Below, piece by piece: positions 26,606-35,289 of a stretch of 64,000 nt of DNA. The stretch is from Shouchella patagoniensis. Its GTDB lineage: Bacteria; Bacillota; Bacilli; Bacillales; Bacillaceae_D. Within the stretch, counting starts at the first letter, position 1. Each line of letters starts with the position of its first letter. The notes below the pieces were generated by a model. It ran no database searches and was not told where the DNA came from. It saw only the letters and a list, made by a program, of their open reading frames with translations. The DNA is taken from the NCBI RefSeq assembly GCF_002019705.1, contig NZ_KV917377.1, positions 1,920,565 to 1,984,564 on the forward strand. The letters run 5' to 3'. Both the position numbers and the translations under genes were made by a program.

Positions 26606-27973
26606 TTAAATACCTGGTAAAAATCCAGAAATTGCACTTAAAAGATGAACGAAAACTAATGCAGTCAGTCCTGCAACAAAACCACCTAAACTCCAAACAC
26701 GAAGAGTTTCTGACACGGATAAACGACCAAATTTAGATACGACCCAGAATCCAGAATCATTTGGCAAGGATAAACCAATACCACCTGCACAAATTGCTAA
26801 TCCTAGCAACACTGGTGAAACACCTAGTTCCACAGCCATAGGTCCTAGAATTGAAGACGTTGTTACTAATGCAACTGTCGCACTACCAAGAGACGCACGT
26901 AACACTTGAGCAAAAACAAACCCTAACAGTAAAGCAGGCATATTAAATCCTTGCATTAAACTAATAAGTAAATCCCCTAACCCTGTTTCTTGAACAACAC
27001 GGCCAAACGCTCCTCCAGCACCGGTAATTAAAATAACCATACCTGAAGCTTCAAAAGCATCTTTAAAAACAGTATTTGAAGACTCTTTCATGTATTTTGG
27101 CAAAATAAACATCGCTGTGATAACACTAATTAACAAGGCAACGTTTTTGTCTCCAATAACTCCAAAGAATGTCGGTAGTGCAGCTTCTTCGTTTCCTAAG
27201 AAAATAACATTGTTCATTAATGTATTCGATAGAATTAACACAATCGGTAGCGCTAACATTGCATATGCTAACCATGTCGGAATTTCTTGACGATGTGAGG
27301 TGTCAATCTGTTCATTAGCGTTTAGTTCAACATCATCTAATCGTCCATTATTAGGAATACGTTTCCCCATAAACTTACCGTAAAGCACTCCACCTACAAG
27401 AGTTGCCGGAATTGCCACCAAAAGACCGTATAAGAAAAATACACCTATATCTGTTCCCATTTGATCTGCTACCACAAGAGGTCCTGGCGTTGGAATGATC
27501 AAACTATGAGACACAATTAATCCAATCGCTAAAATGGCTATAAATGTTGATAAAGAGATCTTCGTCTTGAGAGATAAACTCTGAATTAATTTGTTTAATA
27601 TAATAAATGCAGCATCAAAAAAGACTGGAATTGCCACCGTTGTAGACGTTGCTGCAAGAGCATATGGAGAATTTTTCACACCAAAAGCACGGAGCATTGA
27701 GTTTGCTATTTTTTCAATTGCCCCAGAAGCAGCAAGAAATTGGCCAAATATAATGCCGAGTCCAATAAGAATCCCTACGCCTGTTAAGGTAGATCCAAAG
27801 CCTTCTGCTATTACAGCAGGTACTTCCCGAGCTGGTATTGCTGATACAAGACCAATTCCAATTGCTATAACGAGAAGGGCAATAAATGCATCCCATTTAA
27901 ATTTAATAATAAGTATAAAAAGAAGAATTAAAGCGATAACAAAACCGATAATTAGACCATTTCCTGTCAGCAT
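26606..27973 (-). CDS. GntP-family permease (sugar-acid:H+ symporter)
   Basis: Membrane carrier of 455 residues with about twelve to fourteen hydrophobic segments. It is of the gluconate-transporter family, taking up aldonic acids with protons. Family motifs: GFGSTLTGVGILIGLGIIFG, VIPVFFDAAFIILNKL, HSLIIPTPGPLVVADQMG and LRASLGSATVALVTTSS, plus the C-terminal SLPNDSGFWVVSKFGRLS. It follows the RpiR gene after 42 bases and precedes the dehydrogenase, so it probably imports the four-carbon acid used by this cluster. A second GntP paralogue sits in the galactonate operon at 44.2 kb. Confidence 0.9.
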   Translation of the reverse strand: MLTGNGLIIGFVIALILLFILIIKFKWDAFIALLVIAIGIGLVSAIPAREVPAVIAEGFGSTLTGVGILIGLGIIFGQFLAASGAIEKIANSMLRAFGVKNSPYALAATSTTVAIPVFFDAAFIILNKLIQSLSLKTKISLSTFIAILAIGLIVSHSLIIPTPGPLVVADQMGTDIGVFFLYGLLVAIPATLVGGVLYGKFMGKRIPNNGRLDDVELNANEQIDTSHRQEIPTWLAYAMLALPIVLILSNTLMNNVIFLGNEEAALPTFFGVIGDKNVALLISVITAMFILPKYMKESSNTVFKDAFEASGMVILITGAGGAFGRVVQETGLGDLLISLMQGFNMPALLLGFVFAQVLRASLGSATVALVTTSSILGPMAVELGVSPVLLGLAICAGGIGLSLPNDSGFWVVSKFGRLSVSETLRVWSLGGFVAGLTALVFVHLLSAISGFLPGI

Positions 27974-28015
27974 TCTCTTTCACCCCATACCTTTACTTTT
28001 CATAAATTGAACTAT

Positions 28016-28861
28016 TTATTTCTTCATCCGCGTAACAGCCAAGCGGGAGCGATTTATATTCGCTTTTCCTAAACTTCCTGATTCAGATGCTACTCTTGTA
28101 TAAAGCGTATCCATTAATGCTAATTGAATTAGTCTCGATACCATTGCATCCGATTGTCGGTTTGTCTCATGTGCCTGTGTCACAAGCAAACAATCTGCAA
28201 GCTCTGCAAGGGTGGATTTTTGATTTGATGTAATAACTAAAATAAATGCACCGTTCGCTTGAGCCATTTCAATGACATTAATAAGATCAATTGTTTCACC
28301 TGAATGAGAAATGGCGATGACCATATCTTGTTCATTCATATGGCTCGCATAAATAGCTTGGTATTGAGGATCTTTGATGGAGACTACCATGCCCCCGAGC
28401 CTCATAAATTTATGGGCACCATCTTCGGCAATTGTCCCAGATAATCCCTGTCCAAAAAAATACAGTCTTTTCGCTTTTAGTATTTTTTTTATAGCTAACT
28501 CTATACTGTGAAGATTCATCTGTTCTTTTGTTAAAGACACCGCTTGAAAAAATTGATCACCAATCTTTTCAAAAATAACATCGGCATTATCTTCAGGCAT
28601 AATATCAATCGCTTCTAGAGAAGACGGTTTCAACTCTGCTAATTCTTGCGCTAAAGCGACTTTTAATTCTTGGTAACTACTATATTCTAATTTCTTATAT
28701 AACCTCACTACACTTGGTTCACTTACCTCACTGAGCATGGCTAGTTCATTCATGGAAAGTAAAAAAGGTTTTTCGTGTTTTTGCAACTGAATGATGATTT
28801 TCTCTTCGGTTGCTGTAAGCGATTTCTTTTTCATCTCAACCCGTTCTTGGAAACTGTTCAT
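28016..28861 (-). CDS. MurR/RpiR-family transcriptional regulator
   Basis: Repressor or activator of 281 residues. The N-terminal RpiR HTH (TATEEKIIIQLQKHEKPFLLSMNELA, then VSEPSVVRLYKKLEYSSYQEL) is followed by a SIS domain that binds a phosphosugar (RLYFFGQGLSGTIAEDGAHKF, then ISHSGETIDLINVI). The frame extends to 28942, but AGGAGGTG is eight bases before the ATG at 28861 (MNSFQERVEM). Two palindromes that look like its operators lie in the shared gap with the divergent aldolase, one 23 bases before its own start. The effector is probably a phosphorylated C4 acid or a downstream triose/ketose phosphate, which is inference. Confidence 0.9.
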   Translation of the reverse strand: MNSFQERVEMKKKSLTATEEKIIIQLQKHEKPFLLSMNELAMLSEVSEPSVVRLYKKLEYSSYQELKVALAQELAELKPSSLEAIDIMPEDNADVIFEKIGDQFFQAVSLTKEQMNLHSIELAIKKILKAKRLYFFGQGLSGTIAEDGAHKFMRLGGMVVSIKDPQYQAIYASHMNEQDMVIAISHSGETIDLINVIEMAQANGAFILVITSNQKSTLAELADCLLVTQAHETNRQSDAMVSRLIQLALMDTLYTRVASESGSLGKANINRSRLAVTRMKK

Positions 28862-28883
28862 TTTTGGACACCTCCTGTTCACG

Positions 28884-28899
28884 GTAGTAATATTACTAC
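28884..28899. promoter_or_regulatory. Palindromic operator, RpiR-side
   Basis: Perfect 16-bp palindrome GTAGTAATATTACTAC just upstream of the RpiR gene. It shares its GTAGTA/TACTAC arms with the site at 28991-29005, as expected for a dimeric RpiR-type regulator. Confidence 0.75.
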
Positions 28900-28990
28900 A
28901 GAAATAACGCTTACACAAGACAAACTTTATCCTTTTCGCCAAATTTCGACTTGATTAGCATCAGTACAACACTTATCATTAGTATTAATC

Positions 28991-29005
28991 TGTAGTATTA
29001 CTACA
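28991..29005. promoter_or_regulatory. Palindromic operator, aldolase-side
   Basis: Perfect 7-1-7 palindrome TGTAGTATTACTACA, 18 bases before the aldolase start, overlapping where its ribosome-site leader begins. Same arms as the site at 28884-28899, with the centre one base shorter. Confidence 0.75.
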
Positions 29006-29023
29006 AAATGATGGAGGTTTGAC

Positions 29024-29863
29024 ATGTTTACTACAACGAAAGAAGTCTTAACTCACGCTGAAAAAACAAATAGCGCCATTGCTGCGTTTAATTGCTATAA
29101 TGCCGAAACGATACAAGCCGCAATTACAGCAGCTGAGGCTAAACAACAGCCTGTGATTATCGCATACGGTGAAAGATACCAAGAGTACATGAATTTGGAA
29201 GCGTTCGCAGCATTTACTAAAGTGTTGGCTGAACAAGCGACTGTAAAAGTAGCGCTTCATTTAGACCATAGCTATCAATTTGAAACAATAAAACGAGCAG
29301 TTCATGCTGGGTTTACTTCGGTGATGTATGATGGTTCTACGCATTCACTTGAAGATAATATTAAACATACAAAAGAAGTGGTTGACTTTGCTCATGCGCA
29401 TGATGTTTTTGTTGAGGCAGAAATCGGGTCAATGGAAAGAGGGGCTTTTTCGGACGAAGAAGAAGGAGACGGTCGACTCACTGATCCAGATGAAGCAGTT
29501 CATTTCGTTAAAGAAACCGGAGTCGATTTCTTAGCCGCATCAATCGGGACGGTCCACGGTATGTACGATGGCGAGCCAAATATTCGACTTGATTTATTAG
29601 AAGAGATTAAGAGCAAGATTGAAATTCCCCTTGTACTCCATGGAGGGTCTGGTACACCAGAACAGCAAATATTAAAAGCAATTGATCGTGGAATACGGAA
29701 AATTAATGTTAACACTGAGATTTCCCTTACTGCGGTGGAATCAATGAGGAATACGCTTGAAAAGAACGCAAAAACACATTTAAGTGTTGTGATGGAGGAT
29801 GCACAAGAGGCAATGGTGACTCATATGGAGAAAGTCATTCATGTTTACTTAAATCAAAAATAA
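29024..29863 (+). CDS. Class II ketose-bisphosphate aldolase family protein
   Basis: Zinc-dependent aldolase of 279 residues, of the FbaA/GatY/KbaY family. D81-H82 in LHLDHSY, H178 in GTVHGMY and H206 in LHGGSGTPE are the expected catalytic Asp and zinc ligands. The C-terminal KINVNTEI motif holds the phosphate-binding loop. It reads divergently from the RpiR-permease-dehydrogenase-kinase operon and shares twin operators with it, so it belongs to the same regulon. In known four-carbon-acid routes the phosphorylated intermediate is decarboxylated by OtnC or PdxA2. An aldolase here suggests a variant route ending in triose phosphates. Confidence 0.88.
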   Translation: MFTTTKEVLTHAEKTNSAIAAFNCYNAETIQAAITAAEAKQQPVIIAYGERYQEYMNLEAFAAFTKVLAEQATVKVALHLDHSYQFETIKRAVHAGFTSVMYDGSTHSLEDNIKHTKEVVDFAHAHDVFVEAEIGSMERGAFSDEEEGDGRLTDPDEAVHFVKETGVDFLAASIGTVHGMYDGEPNIRLDLLEEIKSKIEIPLVLHGGSGTPEQQILKAIDRGIRKINVNTEISLTAVESMRNTLEKNAKTHLSVVMEDAQEAMVTHMEKVIHVYLNQK

Positions 29864-29878
29864 AACAAGCTTCACCTC

Positions 29879-29910
29879 GAGTTGTAGTTTAAAAGCTACA
29901 ACTCTTTTTT
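29879..29910 (+). terminator. Terminator of the aldolase gene
   Basis: Perfect 9-bp stem GAGTTGTAG / CTACAACTC with an 8-base loop and a seven-base T-run. Confidence 0.88.
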
Positions 29911-29920
29911 GTTCCTATGT

Positions 29921-29950
29921 GCATGAAAAGAGTGTGCAGTCGACATAATA
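29921..29950 (+). promoter_or_regulatory. Sigma-G promoter of the germination operon
   Basis: -35 GCATG at 29921-29925, an 18-bp spacer, and -10 CATAATA at 29944-29950. This matches the forespore sigma-G consensus (GHATR N18 CATWHTA) and fits forespore expression of a germinant receptor. Confidence 0.8.
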
Positions 29951-29981
29951 ATGGTTATTCATACGGGAAAGGGGCGGAAAA

Positions 29982-31502
29982 ATGACAAGCACACACACCA
30001 ACCAATCAAACTCTGTAAAGCTTCAACCTTCAGATAATCTCTCGAAAAAACTTAGCTATTTAAGTGAAATAACTGGTAAGAGTGATGATCTTGTCATCCG
30101 TCCTTTTTTATTCGGAAATAAAGATGGAATACAGGCTGCAATGATTTATGTGGACGGGCTTGTTGACGATCGCGCTTTGCAAAAGATGTTAGGTGGAGCT
30201 AAATTCTTTGAACCCCAGGAGGATAAAGATGTTTTCCCACAGATTCAAGCGGATCTAGAAGAAATCGGTCACTCTGAGAAAGTACTTGATTATAAAACGA
30301 TATTAGAACGCTTGTTTAAAGGAAATTGTCTTTGTGCAATCGACGGGTTTGCATCTTGCATTTCTGTTGCTATCCCTCAATTCTCTGAACGACCTGTAAC
30401 TGAACCTACAACCGAAACAGTTGTCCGTGGTCCGAGGGAAGGGTTCGTTGAAAATTCTCGAGTCAATACATCTTTACTTCGTCGTCGGTTAGCCGACGAG
30501 AATTTGTGGATTGAATCAAAAACAATTGGTTTACGAACAAAAACAAAAATCTCGATCGCTTATTTAAACGATATTGTGGATAAAAGTCTGCTTCATGAAT
30601 TAAATAGCCGTTTAAATCGAATAAATACAGATAGTATTTTAGAGGATGGAGATGTAGAAGAACTTATTCAAGACGCTTTTTACACCCCTTTCCCGACCGT
30701 TTATACAACGGAAAGACCAGATACAGCGGTCTCTCATTTATTAGAAGGAAAGATCGCCATCATTGTCGATGGCTCTCCTATGGTTATTGTTATACCCGCT
30801 TTGTTTGTACAGTTCTTCCATAATACAGAGGACTATACACAGCGTGCAGACATCGGTACGCTTATCCGACTGCTACGATTTTTTTCAATCTTTATTGCTT
30901 TGCTTGCACCTTCTTTATACATCGCTGTCACAACATTTCATCAGGAGTTAATTCCAACTGGTCTTCTCGGAAACTTAGCGGCTCAACGAGAAGGCACACC
31001 TTTTCCAACGTTTATTGAAACATTAATGATGGAGATTACATTTGAAATTTTACGAGAAGCCGGCATCCGAATGCCACAACCAGTTGGTCAAGCAGTATCA
31101 ATCGTTGGAGCCATTGTTATTGGGCAAGCCGCCGTTCAGGCTGGTATCGTATCCGCCGTTGTTGTAATTGTTGTTTCCGTCACTGCCATTGCCAGCTTTG
31201 TTTTTCCTAGCTATAACATTGGCATCCCAATTCGAATTTTGCGATTTGGCTTTATGGCTCTTGCTGCTTCATTTGGTTTAGTTGGGATTTGTATTGGTTT
31301 TACGATGATGGTGTTGCATTTATCAAGCTTAAAGTCATTTGGTATTCCTTATATGGAGGGGCTATCACCTTTTGTTTGGAAAAACCAAAAAGACATTGTC
31401 GCTCGAGCTCCGAAATGGATGATGGATAAACGTCCAAAACCAGGTGATCACCTTGATGAGATTCGCCAAAATACGCCTAAGCCTGGTCCTGAACATAATT
31501 AA
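29982..31502 (+). CDS. Spore germination receptor subunit A (GerA family)
   Basis: Subunit A of a germinant receptor in the spore inner membrane, 506 residues. The large N-terminal cytoplasmic domain (about 1-280) includes SGKSDDLVIRPF-like and VRGPREGFVENSRVNTSLLRRR motifs, followed by RTKTKISIAYLNDIVD. About four to five membrane segments follow (from APSLYIAVTTFHQELIPTGLL), then a cytoplasmic tail rich in Pro, RAPKWMMDKRPKPGD. A sigma-G promoter lies upstream and GGGGCGG is the ribosome site. It heads an operon of order A-C-small-B-B. Recent work shows that A subunits form pentameric ion channels. The germinant recognised is unknown. Confidence 0.95.
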   Translation: MTSTHTNQSNSVKLQPSDNLSKKLSYLSEITGKSDDLVIRPFLFGNKDGIQAAMIYVDGLVDDRALQKMLGGAKFFEPQEDKDVFPQIQADLEEIGHSEKVLDYKTILERLFKGNCLCAIDGFASCISVAIPQFSERPVTEPTTETVVRGPREGFVENSRVNTSLLRRRLADENLWIESKTIGLRTKTKISIAYLNDIVDKSLLHELNSRLNRINTDSILEDGDVEELIQDAFYTPFPTVYTTERPDTAVSHLLEGKIAIIVDGSPMVIVIPALFVQFFHNTEDYTQRADIGTLIRLLRFFSIFIALLAPSLYIAVTTFHQELIPTGLLGNLAAQREGTPFPTFIETLMMEITFEILREAGIRMPQPVGQAVSIVGAIVIGQAAVQAGIVSAVVVIVVSVTAIASFVFPSYNIGIPIRILRFGFMALAASFGLVGICIGFTMMVLHLSSLKSFGIPYMEGLSPFVWKNQKDIVARAPKWMMDKRPKPGDHLDEIRQNTPKPGPEHN

Positions 31503-31515
31503 GGAGGGATAGTAA

Positions 31516-32715
31516 ATGAAGAAACACACACTGATTAAAATAGCTCATGCGTTTCTTCTTTTAACTCTTCTAACAGGTTGCTGGGATCGCTGGGAACTTA
31601 ATGAACTTTCATTAATTGTAGGATTGGCTATTGATCACGACGATTCAGGTTATATTTTAACCATGCAGGCGATGAACCCAGCCGAGATCGCATCCCAAGA
31701 AACAGGTCGCGGCTATGCTCAAGCAATGAATGTCCAGGAAAAGTCAAAAACAATTCATGAGTCTTTACGAAAAATGGTCCAAAAATCACCTAGACGTGCG
31801 TTTCTTTCACAACTAAAAGTGTTAGTTATCAGTGAGGAAGTAGCCAAGGATGGCCTTGAACATGTATTAGACTTCTTTTATCGTGACCACGAAATGCGGT
31901 CGGATTTCTATATTGTTATTGCGCGTAATAACGAAGCACATGAGATTCTTGAAATTATCACTCCACTCGAAACACTGCCATCACAAAGCATTTTCGATTC
32001 GATCAGTTTTTCTCTCCGCTCTTATGCTGGCACAAAAGCAATTACGATAGATGAGCTTTTTCAAGAGATGTCGGCGGAAGGCATCGAACCTTCCATTATG
32101 GGGATTACAGTTGAAGGGGATCTTGGCCAAGGGGCAACACGTAAAAATGCCGAGTCCATAAGACCGAAAGCGCAATTAAGAAATAACGGGATTGCCATAT
32201 TTAAAAACAATCGTTTTCTCACATGGTTTTCAAATGAAAAAAGCAAAGGACTTGATTACTTAACCGGTACCAATAATGAGAGTGTAGGGAGCTTCTCTTG
32301 CCCTGGAGGCGGTGAAATTGCATTAGAGTTAGCTAAATATGACAAGGAAATTGACATTAAAATGGTCGATGGGAAGCCCGACGTCACCTACCATTTCCAT
32401 TTAGTATCGTCCATTTCTGAAGTAGATTGTCATTCGCTTGATTTATCACTACCCTCCTCCTATGAAAAGATCTCTAAGAATGCAGAGAAAGAATTTCAAA
32501 GTATTCTTCACGATTCAATTAGAACTACTCAGGAATTAGAGACCGATGTATTAGGAGTAGGCCAACAACTTTACCGTAAACACCCTGACTACTGGGAAAA
32601 TGTTAAGGATGATTGGGACAATCTGTACAAAGACTTAGACATTCATATAAATGTTGAAATCGAAATCACCGATAGTGGAAATATGATCAATTCATTCTCA
32701 ACAAAGGACGATTAA
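31516..32715 (+). CDS. Spore germination lipoprotein subunit C (Ger(x)C)
   Basis: Subunit C of the germinant receptor, 399 residues. The signal peptide ends in LLTGC with the lipidated Cys at residue 22, followed by the near-invariant CWDRWELNELSLIVGLAID. Three domains follow, with VQKSPRRAFLSQLKVLVISEE and the C-terminal HPDYWENVKDDWDNLYKDLDIHI segment typical of Ger(x)C. It begins 13 bases after the A gene. Lipidation by Lgt anchors it at the outer face of the spore inner membrane. Confidence 0.95.
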   Translation: MKKHTLIKIAHAFLLLTLLTGCWDRWELNELSLIVGLAIDHDDSGYILTMQAMNPAEIASQETGRGYAQAMNVQEKSKTIHESLRKMVQKSPRRAFLSQLKVLVISEEVAKDGLEHVLDFFYRDHEMRSDFYIVIARNNEAHEILEIITPLETLPSQSIFDSISFSLRSYAGTKAITIDELFQEMSAEGIEPSIMGITVEGDLGQGATRKNAESIRPKAQLRNNGIAIFKNNRFLTWFSNEKSKGLDYLTGTNNESVGSFSCPGGGEIALELAKYDKEIDIKMVDGKPDVTYHFHLVSSISEVDCHSLDLSLPSSYEKISKNAEKEFQSILHDSIRTTQELETDVLGVGQQLYRKHPDYWENVKDDWDNLYKDLDIHINVEIEITDSGNMINSFSTKDD

Positions 32716-32719
32716 TGCG

Positions 32720-32938
32720 ATGTTTATTAAGTTAGTAGCCGTTCTAATAGGAGCCTTTGTGATTGCCTGGAGTCAAAAAAAATCATTAAAAGCAGATCGC
32801 CAACTACAATTTGTCTTTTATGGGTTGCTTGGACTTGCAACCTTTTATGGTACTGCCTACGCACTTGAACTTAACATTCCAAGTCTCGCCAACGGACTAA
32901 CAGCAATAATGAAAGCCATTCAAGGAGTGCAGACCTAA
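32720..32938 (+). CDS. Small two-TM protein of the ger operon (GerD-type small subunit)
   Basis: 72 residues with two hydrophobic segments (FIKLVAVLIGAFVIAW and FVFYGLLGLATFYGTAYAL) separated by a basic QKKSLKADRQ loop. Position between C and B genes, with 4 bases to the former and a 1-bp TAATG overlap with the latter, fits the small 2-TM 'D' proteins found in some Bacillus ger operons, where they modulate receptor output. No function is shown for this one. Confidence 0.8.
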   Translation: MFIKLVAVLIGAFVIAWSQKKSLKADRQLQFVFYGLLGLATFYGTAYALELNIPSLANGLTAIMKAIQGVQT

Positions 32939-34080
32939 TGAAGCAGCACATTTCAAGTAGCCAATTTCGAATGCTTGTCATCTATAGTACATGCAGTACG
33001 TCGGTGCTAAGCATGCCTCTCATCCTTGGCACATTGGTTGGCCGCGATGCTTGGTGGATACCTCTAATTGGTACTGTATTAGGGTTTCCATTTATCCTAC
33101 TTTTCGTGATTATGTCACGATGGTACCCAACAACTGATTTCTTTGGAATGAGCAATAAAATTGTCGGTAAAAAGTTCGGTAAGATATGTGGTCTTCTCTT
33201 TACTTTACTCCCGTTACTTACAATTTCACCGAAACTGCATTACTCAACCGATTTTATTACAACACACTTATTAAAAACGACTCCTCCAGTTGTTGTTGTT
33301 GCGATATGCATGTCAGTAGTGGCGATGGGAAGTTATTTAGGAATCGAAGCATTTGGCAGAACAGCTGAAATGACTGCCTTTTTCTTTTTTTTACCCCTTA
33401 TCTTATTGTTGCTTTTTAAGATACCAGATATGGATATAGAAAAAGTATTACCCTTTTTCAGGGGTGATGAGAACCACTACATTGATGCTATTTTGTTTTA
33501 TATAGCCATTACAGCATGTAATAGCGTTTTGCTGCTTGCACTCTATCCGTACGCTATTTCTGATAAAAAAAAAGCAGAACAGGCTTTCTTACAAGGTTTC
33601 CTAATTGCTTGTTCGATTCTTTTCTTCATTACAGTGCTTTGCGAAACGGCACTTGGTCCTGAACTGATGACCGCTTCTTACTTCCCAACCTTCACATTAG
33701 CGCAACGAATCTCCTTTGGGAATTTCGCAGAGCGAGTCGAAGCTTTATTAACGGTCATTTGGTTTATTACGATTTACTTTAAAATTACGCTTTACCTCTT
33801 CATATCGACTCGTGGCATTGCCCAGACATTTGGAATTAAAAACGAGAAACCATTAACTCTGCCCCTGGCTATGATATTTGTCTTCATCCCTTTGCAAGCC
33901 TTTGATAACACAATTCAGGATTATGAGTTTTATGTAGGACCTGCCAAATGGCTCTCTCTACTGGTAGGTGCCGTTCTTCCCCTCGTTTTATTTATCATTG
34001 GTGCCCTTCAGCGAAAGAAAAAGAAACAATCGCTACTCCCTAAACATACTCGTCAATCAAACACCTCAAGGAGAGTGTAA
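32938..34080 (+). CDS. Spore germination receptor subunit B (GerAB/YndE, endospore germination permease), copy 1
   Basis: 380 residues, ten hydrophobic segments, APC-superfamily fold. Subunit B is the germinant-binding membrane subunit. It begins ISSSQFRMLVIYSTCSTSVLSMPLILG, and conserved features are GRDAWWIPLIGTVLGFPF and the late ERVEALLTVIWFITIYFKITLYLF. It is followed after six bases by a second B gene of the same family that differs widely in sequence, so the two probably recognise different germinants while sharing the A and C subunits. That sharing is inference from gene order. Confidence 0.93.
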   Translation: MKQHISSSQFRMLVIYSTCSTSVLSMPLILGTLVGRDAWWIPLIGTVLGFPFILLFVIMSRWYPTTDFFGMSNKIVGKKFGKICGLLFTLLPLLTISPKLHYSTDFITTHLLKTTPPVVVVAICMSVVAMGSYLGIEAFGRTAEMTAFFFFLPLILLLLFKIPDMDIEKVLPFFRGDENHYIDAILFYIAITACNSVLLLALYPYAISDKKKAEQAFLQGFLIACSILFFITVLCETALGPELMTASYFPTFTLAQRISFGNFAERVEALLTVIWFITIYFKITLYLFISTRGIAQTFGIKNEKPLTLPLAMIFVFIPLQAFDNTIQDYEFYVGPAKWLSLLVGAVLPLVLFIIGALQRKKKKQSLLPKHTRQSNTSRRV

Positions 34081-34086
34081 TCTCTT

Positions 34087-35256
34087 ATGGAATCTAATGA
34101 AATGTTTAATTCCCTAGCGTTTGCGTTCATTGTTATATACGCCACTTGTAGTACGGCTCTATTAGGCATTCCTGCTTCCATGAGTTATTTTGTTACCCAA
34201 GATGCTTGGATCATCCCGATCATTGGTAGCTTAATCGGACTCCCCATTATCTTTTTATATACCATCCTTGCCCGGTGGATGCCAAAAGGAATAATCTACA
34301 CGATGAATGATGCGATACTAGGAAAGCTGTTTGGAAAGCTTGCTACAATCGTATATATATTGTTTCCGTTGCTTCACTTCCCAGCCATTTTTGCATACGG
34401 GATCAATTTCATCACCCATTTCCTATTACCAGAGACTCCTTTCATTGCATGTATGCTTTTGTGCTTAACGGTTATCGTATTTGGTGTTTTTACAGGTGTA
34501 GAAGCAATAGCACGTACAGCACTACTCATTAGCATTTTTTTTATAAGTCCATTAGCCCTATTAATTGGCTTAAATATCCCTGATATTGACCTTCAATTTA
34601 CACAACCAATGTTCCACTCGTCACTTGCTGACAGCGGGCAAGCGTTGTCTCTCTATATGGGCAATGTCGTTTGTAACGTTGTTATTCAACTTGCAATCTT
34701 TCCGAAGTATATAAAGAACAAAAAAACCGGGGAACGTGCATTATGGGTTGGTTACAGTTTGGGTTGTTTTATCCTTATCTTATTGACATTTCTATGTATT
34801 ACGGTACTTTCGCCAGAGGTAACAGCAAGAGATTTCTATCCTGCCCTTTCACTCGCCCAACGGATTGAGCTTGGAGAATTCCTCGAACGTATTGAGGCAA
34901 CGATTACGATTCTCTGGTTTATTTCTATCTACTTTAACTTACTCCTGTACTTTTATGCGATTGTTTCAGGCATTGCCCACCTTTTTAACTTAAAGAATAG
35001 CAAACCGCTCATTTTACCAACAGCTATGTTGTTATTATTTTTAGGAGCGACTTACTTTACAAGTGTTGTTCAGGAACGAGAATTCTACCGCTTTGTCAGT
35101 ATTCCACAATCTATTCTCACTGGTCTTGGTCTCCCACTCTTACTTGTTCTTGTCGGTATGATAAGGCGCAAACGAAAAGGTTTAGCTGTCTATCCAAAAC
35201 TTATGGAAAGTGATTCAACAAATAATAAAGAAACCGGACAATCGTCGAATGTATAA
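34087..35256 (+). CDS. Spore germination receptor subunit B (GerAB family), copy 2
   Basis: 389 residues, ten hydrophobic segments. Parallel motifs to copy 1: IVIYATCSTALLGIPASM, TQDAWIIPIIGSLIGLPI, ARDFYPALSLAQRIELGEFLERIEATITILWFISIYFNLLLYF. Helix 1 and the VEA-IARTA segment are shared with copy 1, but the loops and the mid-protein helices differ strongly, as expected for a subunit that sets ligand specificity. It is the last gene of the operon and ends before a strong bidirectional terminator. Confidence 0.93.
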   Translation: MESNEMFNSLAFAFIVIYATCSTALLGIPASMSYFVTQDAWIIPIIGSLIGLPIIFLYTILARWMPKGIIYTMNDAILGKLFGKLATIVYILFPLLHFPAIFAYGINFITHFLLPETPFIACMLLCLTVIVFGVFTGVEAIARTALLISIFFISPLALLIGLNIPDIDLQFTQPMFHSSLADSGQALSLYMGNVVCNVVIQLAIFPKYIKNKKTGERALWVGYSLGCFILILLTFLCITVLSPEVTARDFYPALSLAQRIELGEFLERIEATITILWFISIYFNLLLYFYAIVSGIAHLFNLKNSKPLILPTAMLLLFLGATYFTSVVQEREFYRFVSIPQSILTGLGLPLLLVLVGMIRRKRKGLAVYPKLMESDSTNNKETGQSSNV

Positions 35257-35261
35257 CAAAA

Positions 35262-35284
35262 GCAGAGACCGACTCGGTCTCTGC
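35262..35284. terminator. Bidirectional terminator
   Basis: Stem GCAGAGACC / GGTCTCTGC with a 5-base loop. It separates the convergent ger operon and ABC permease gene, with short T-rich runs on both sides. Confidence 0.75.
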
Positions 35285-35289
35285 TCTTA

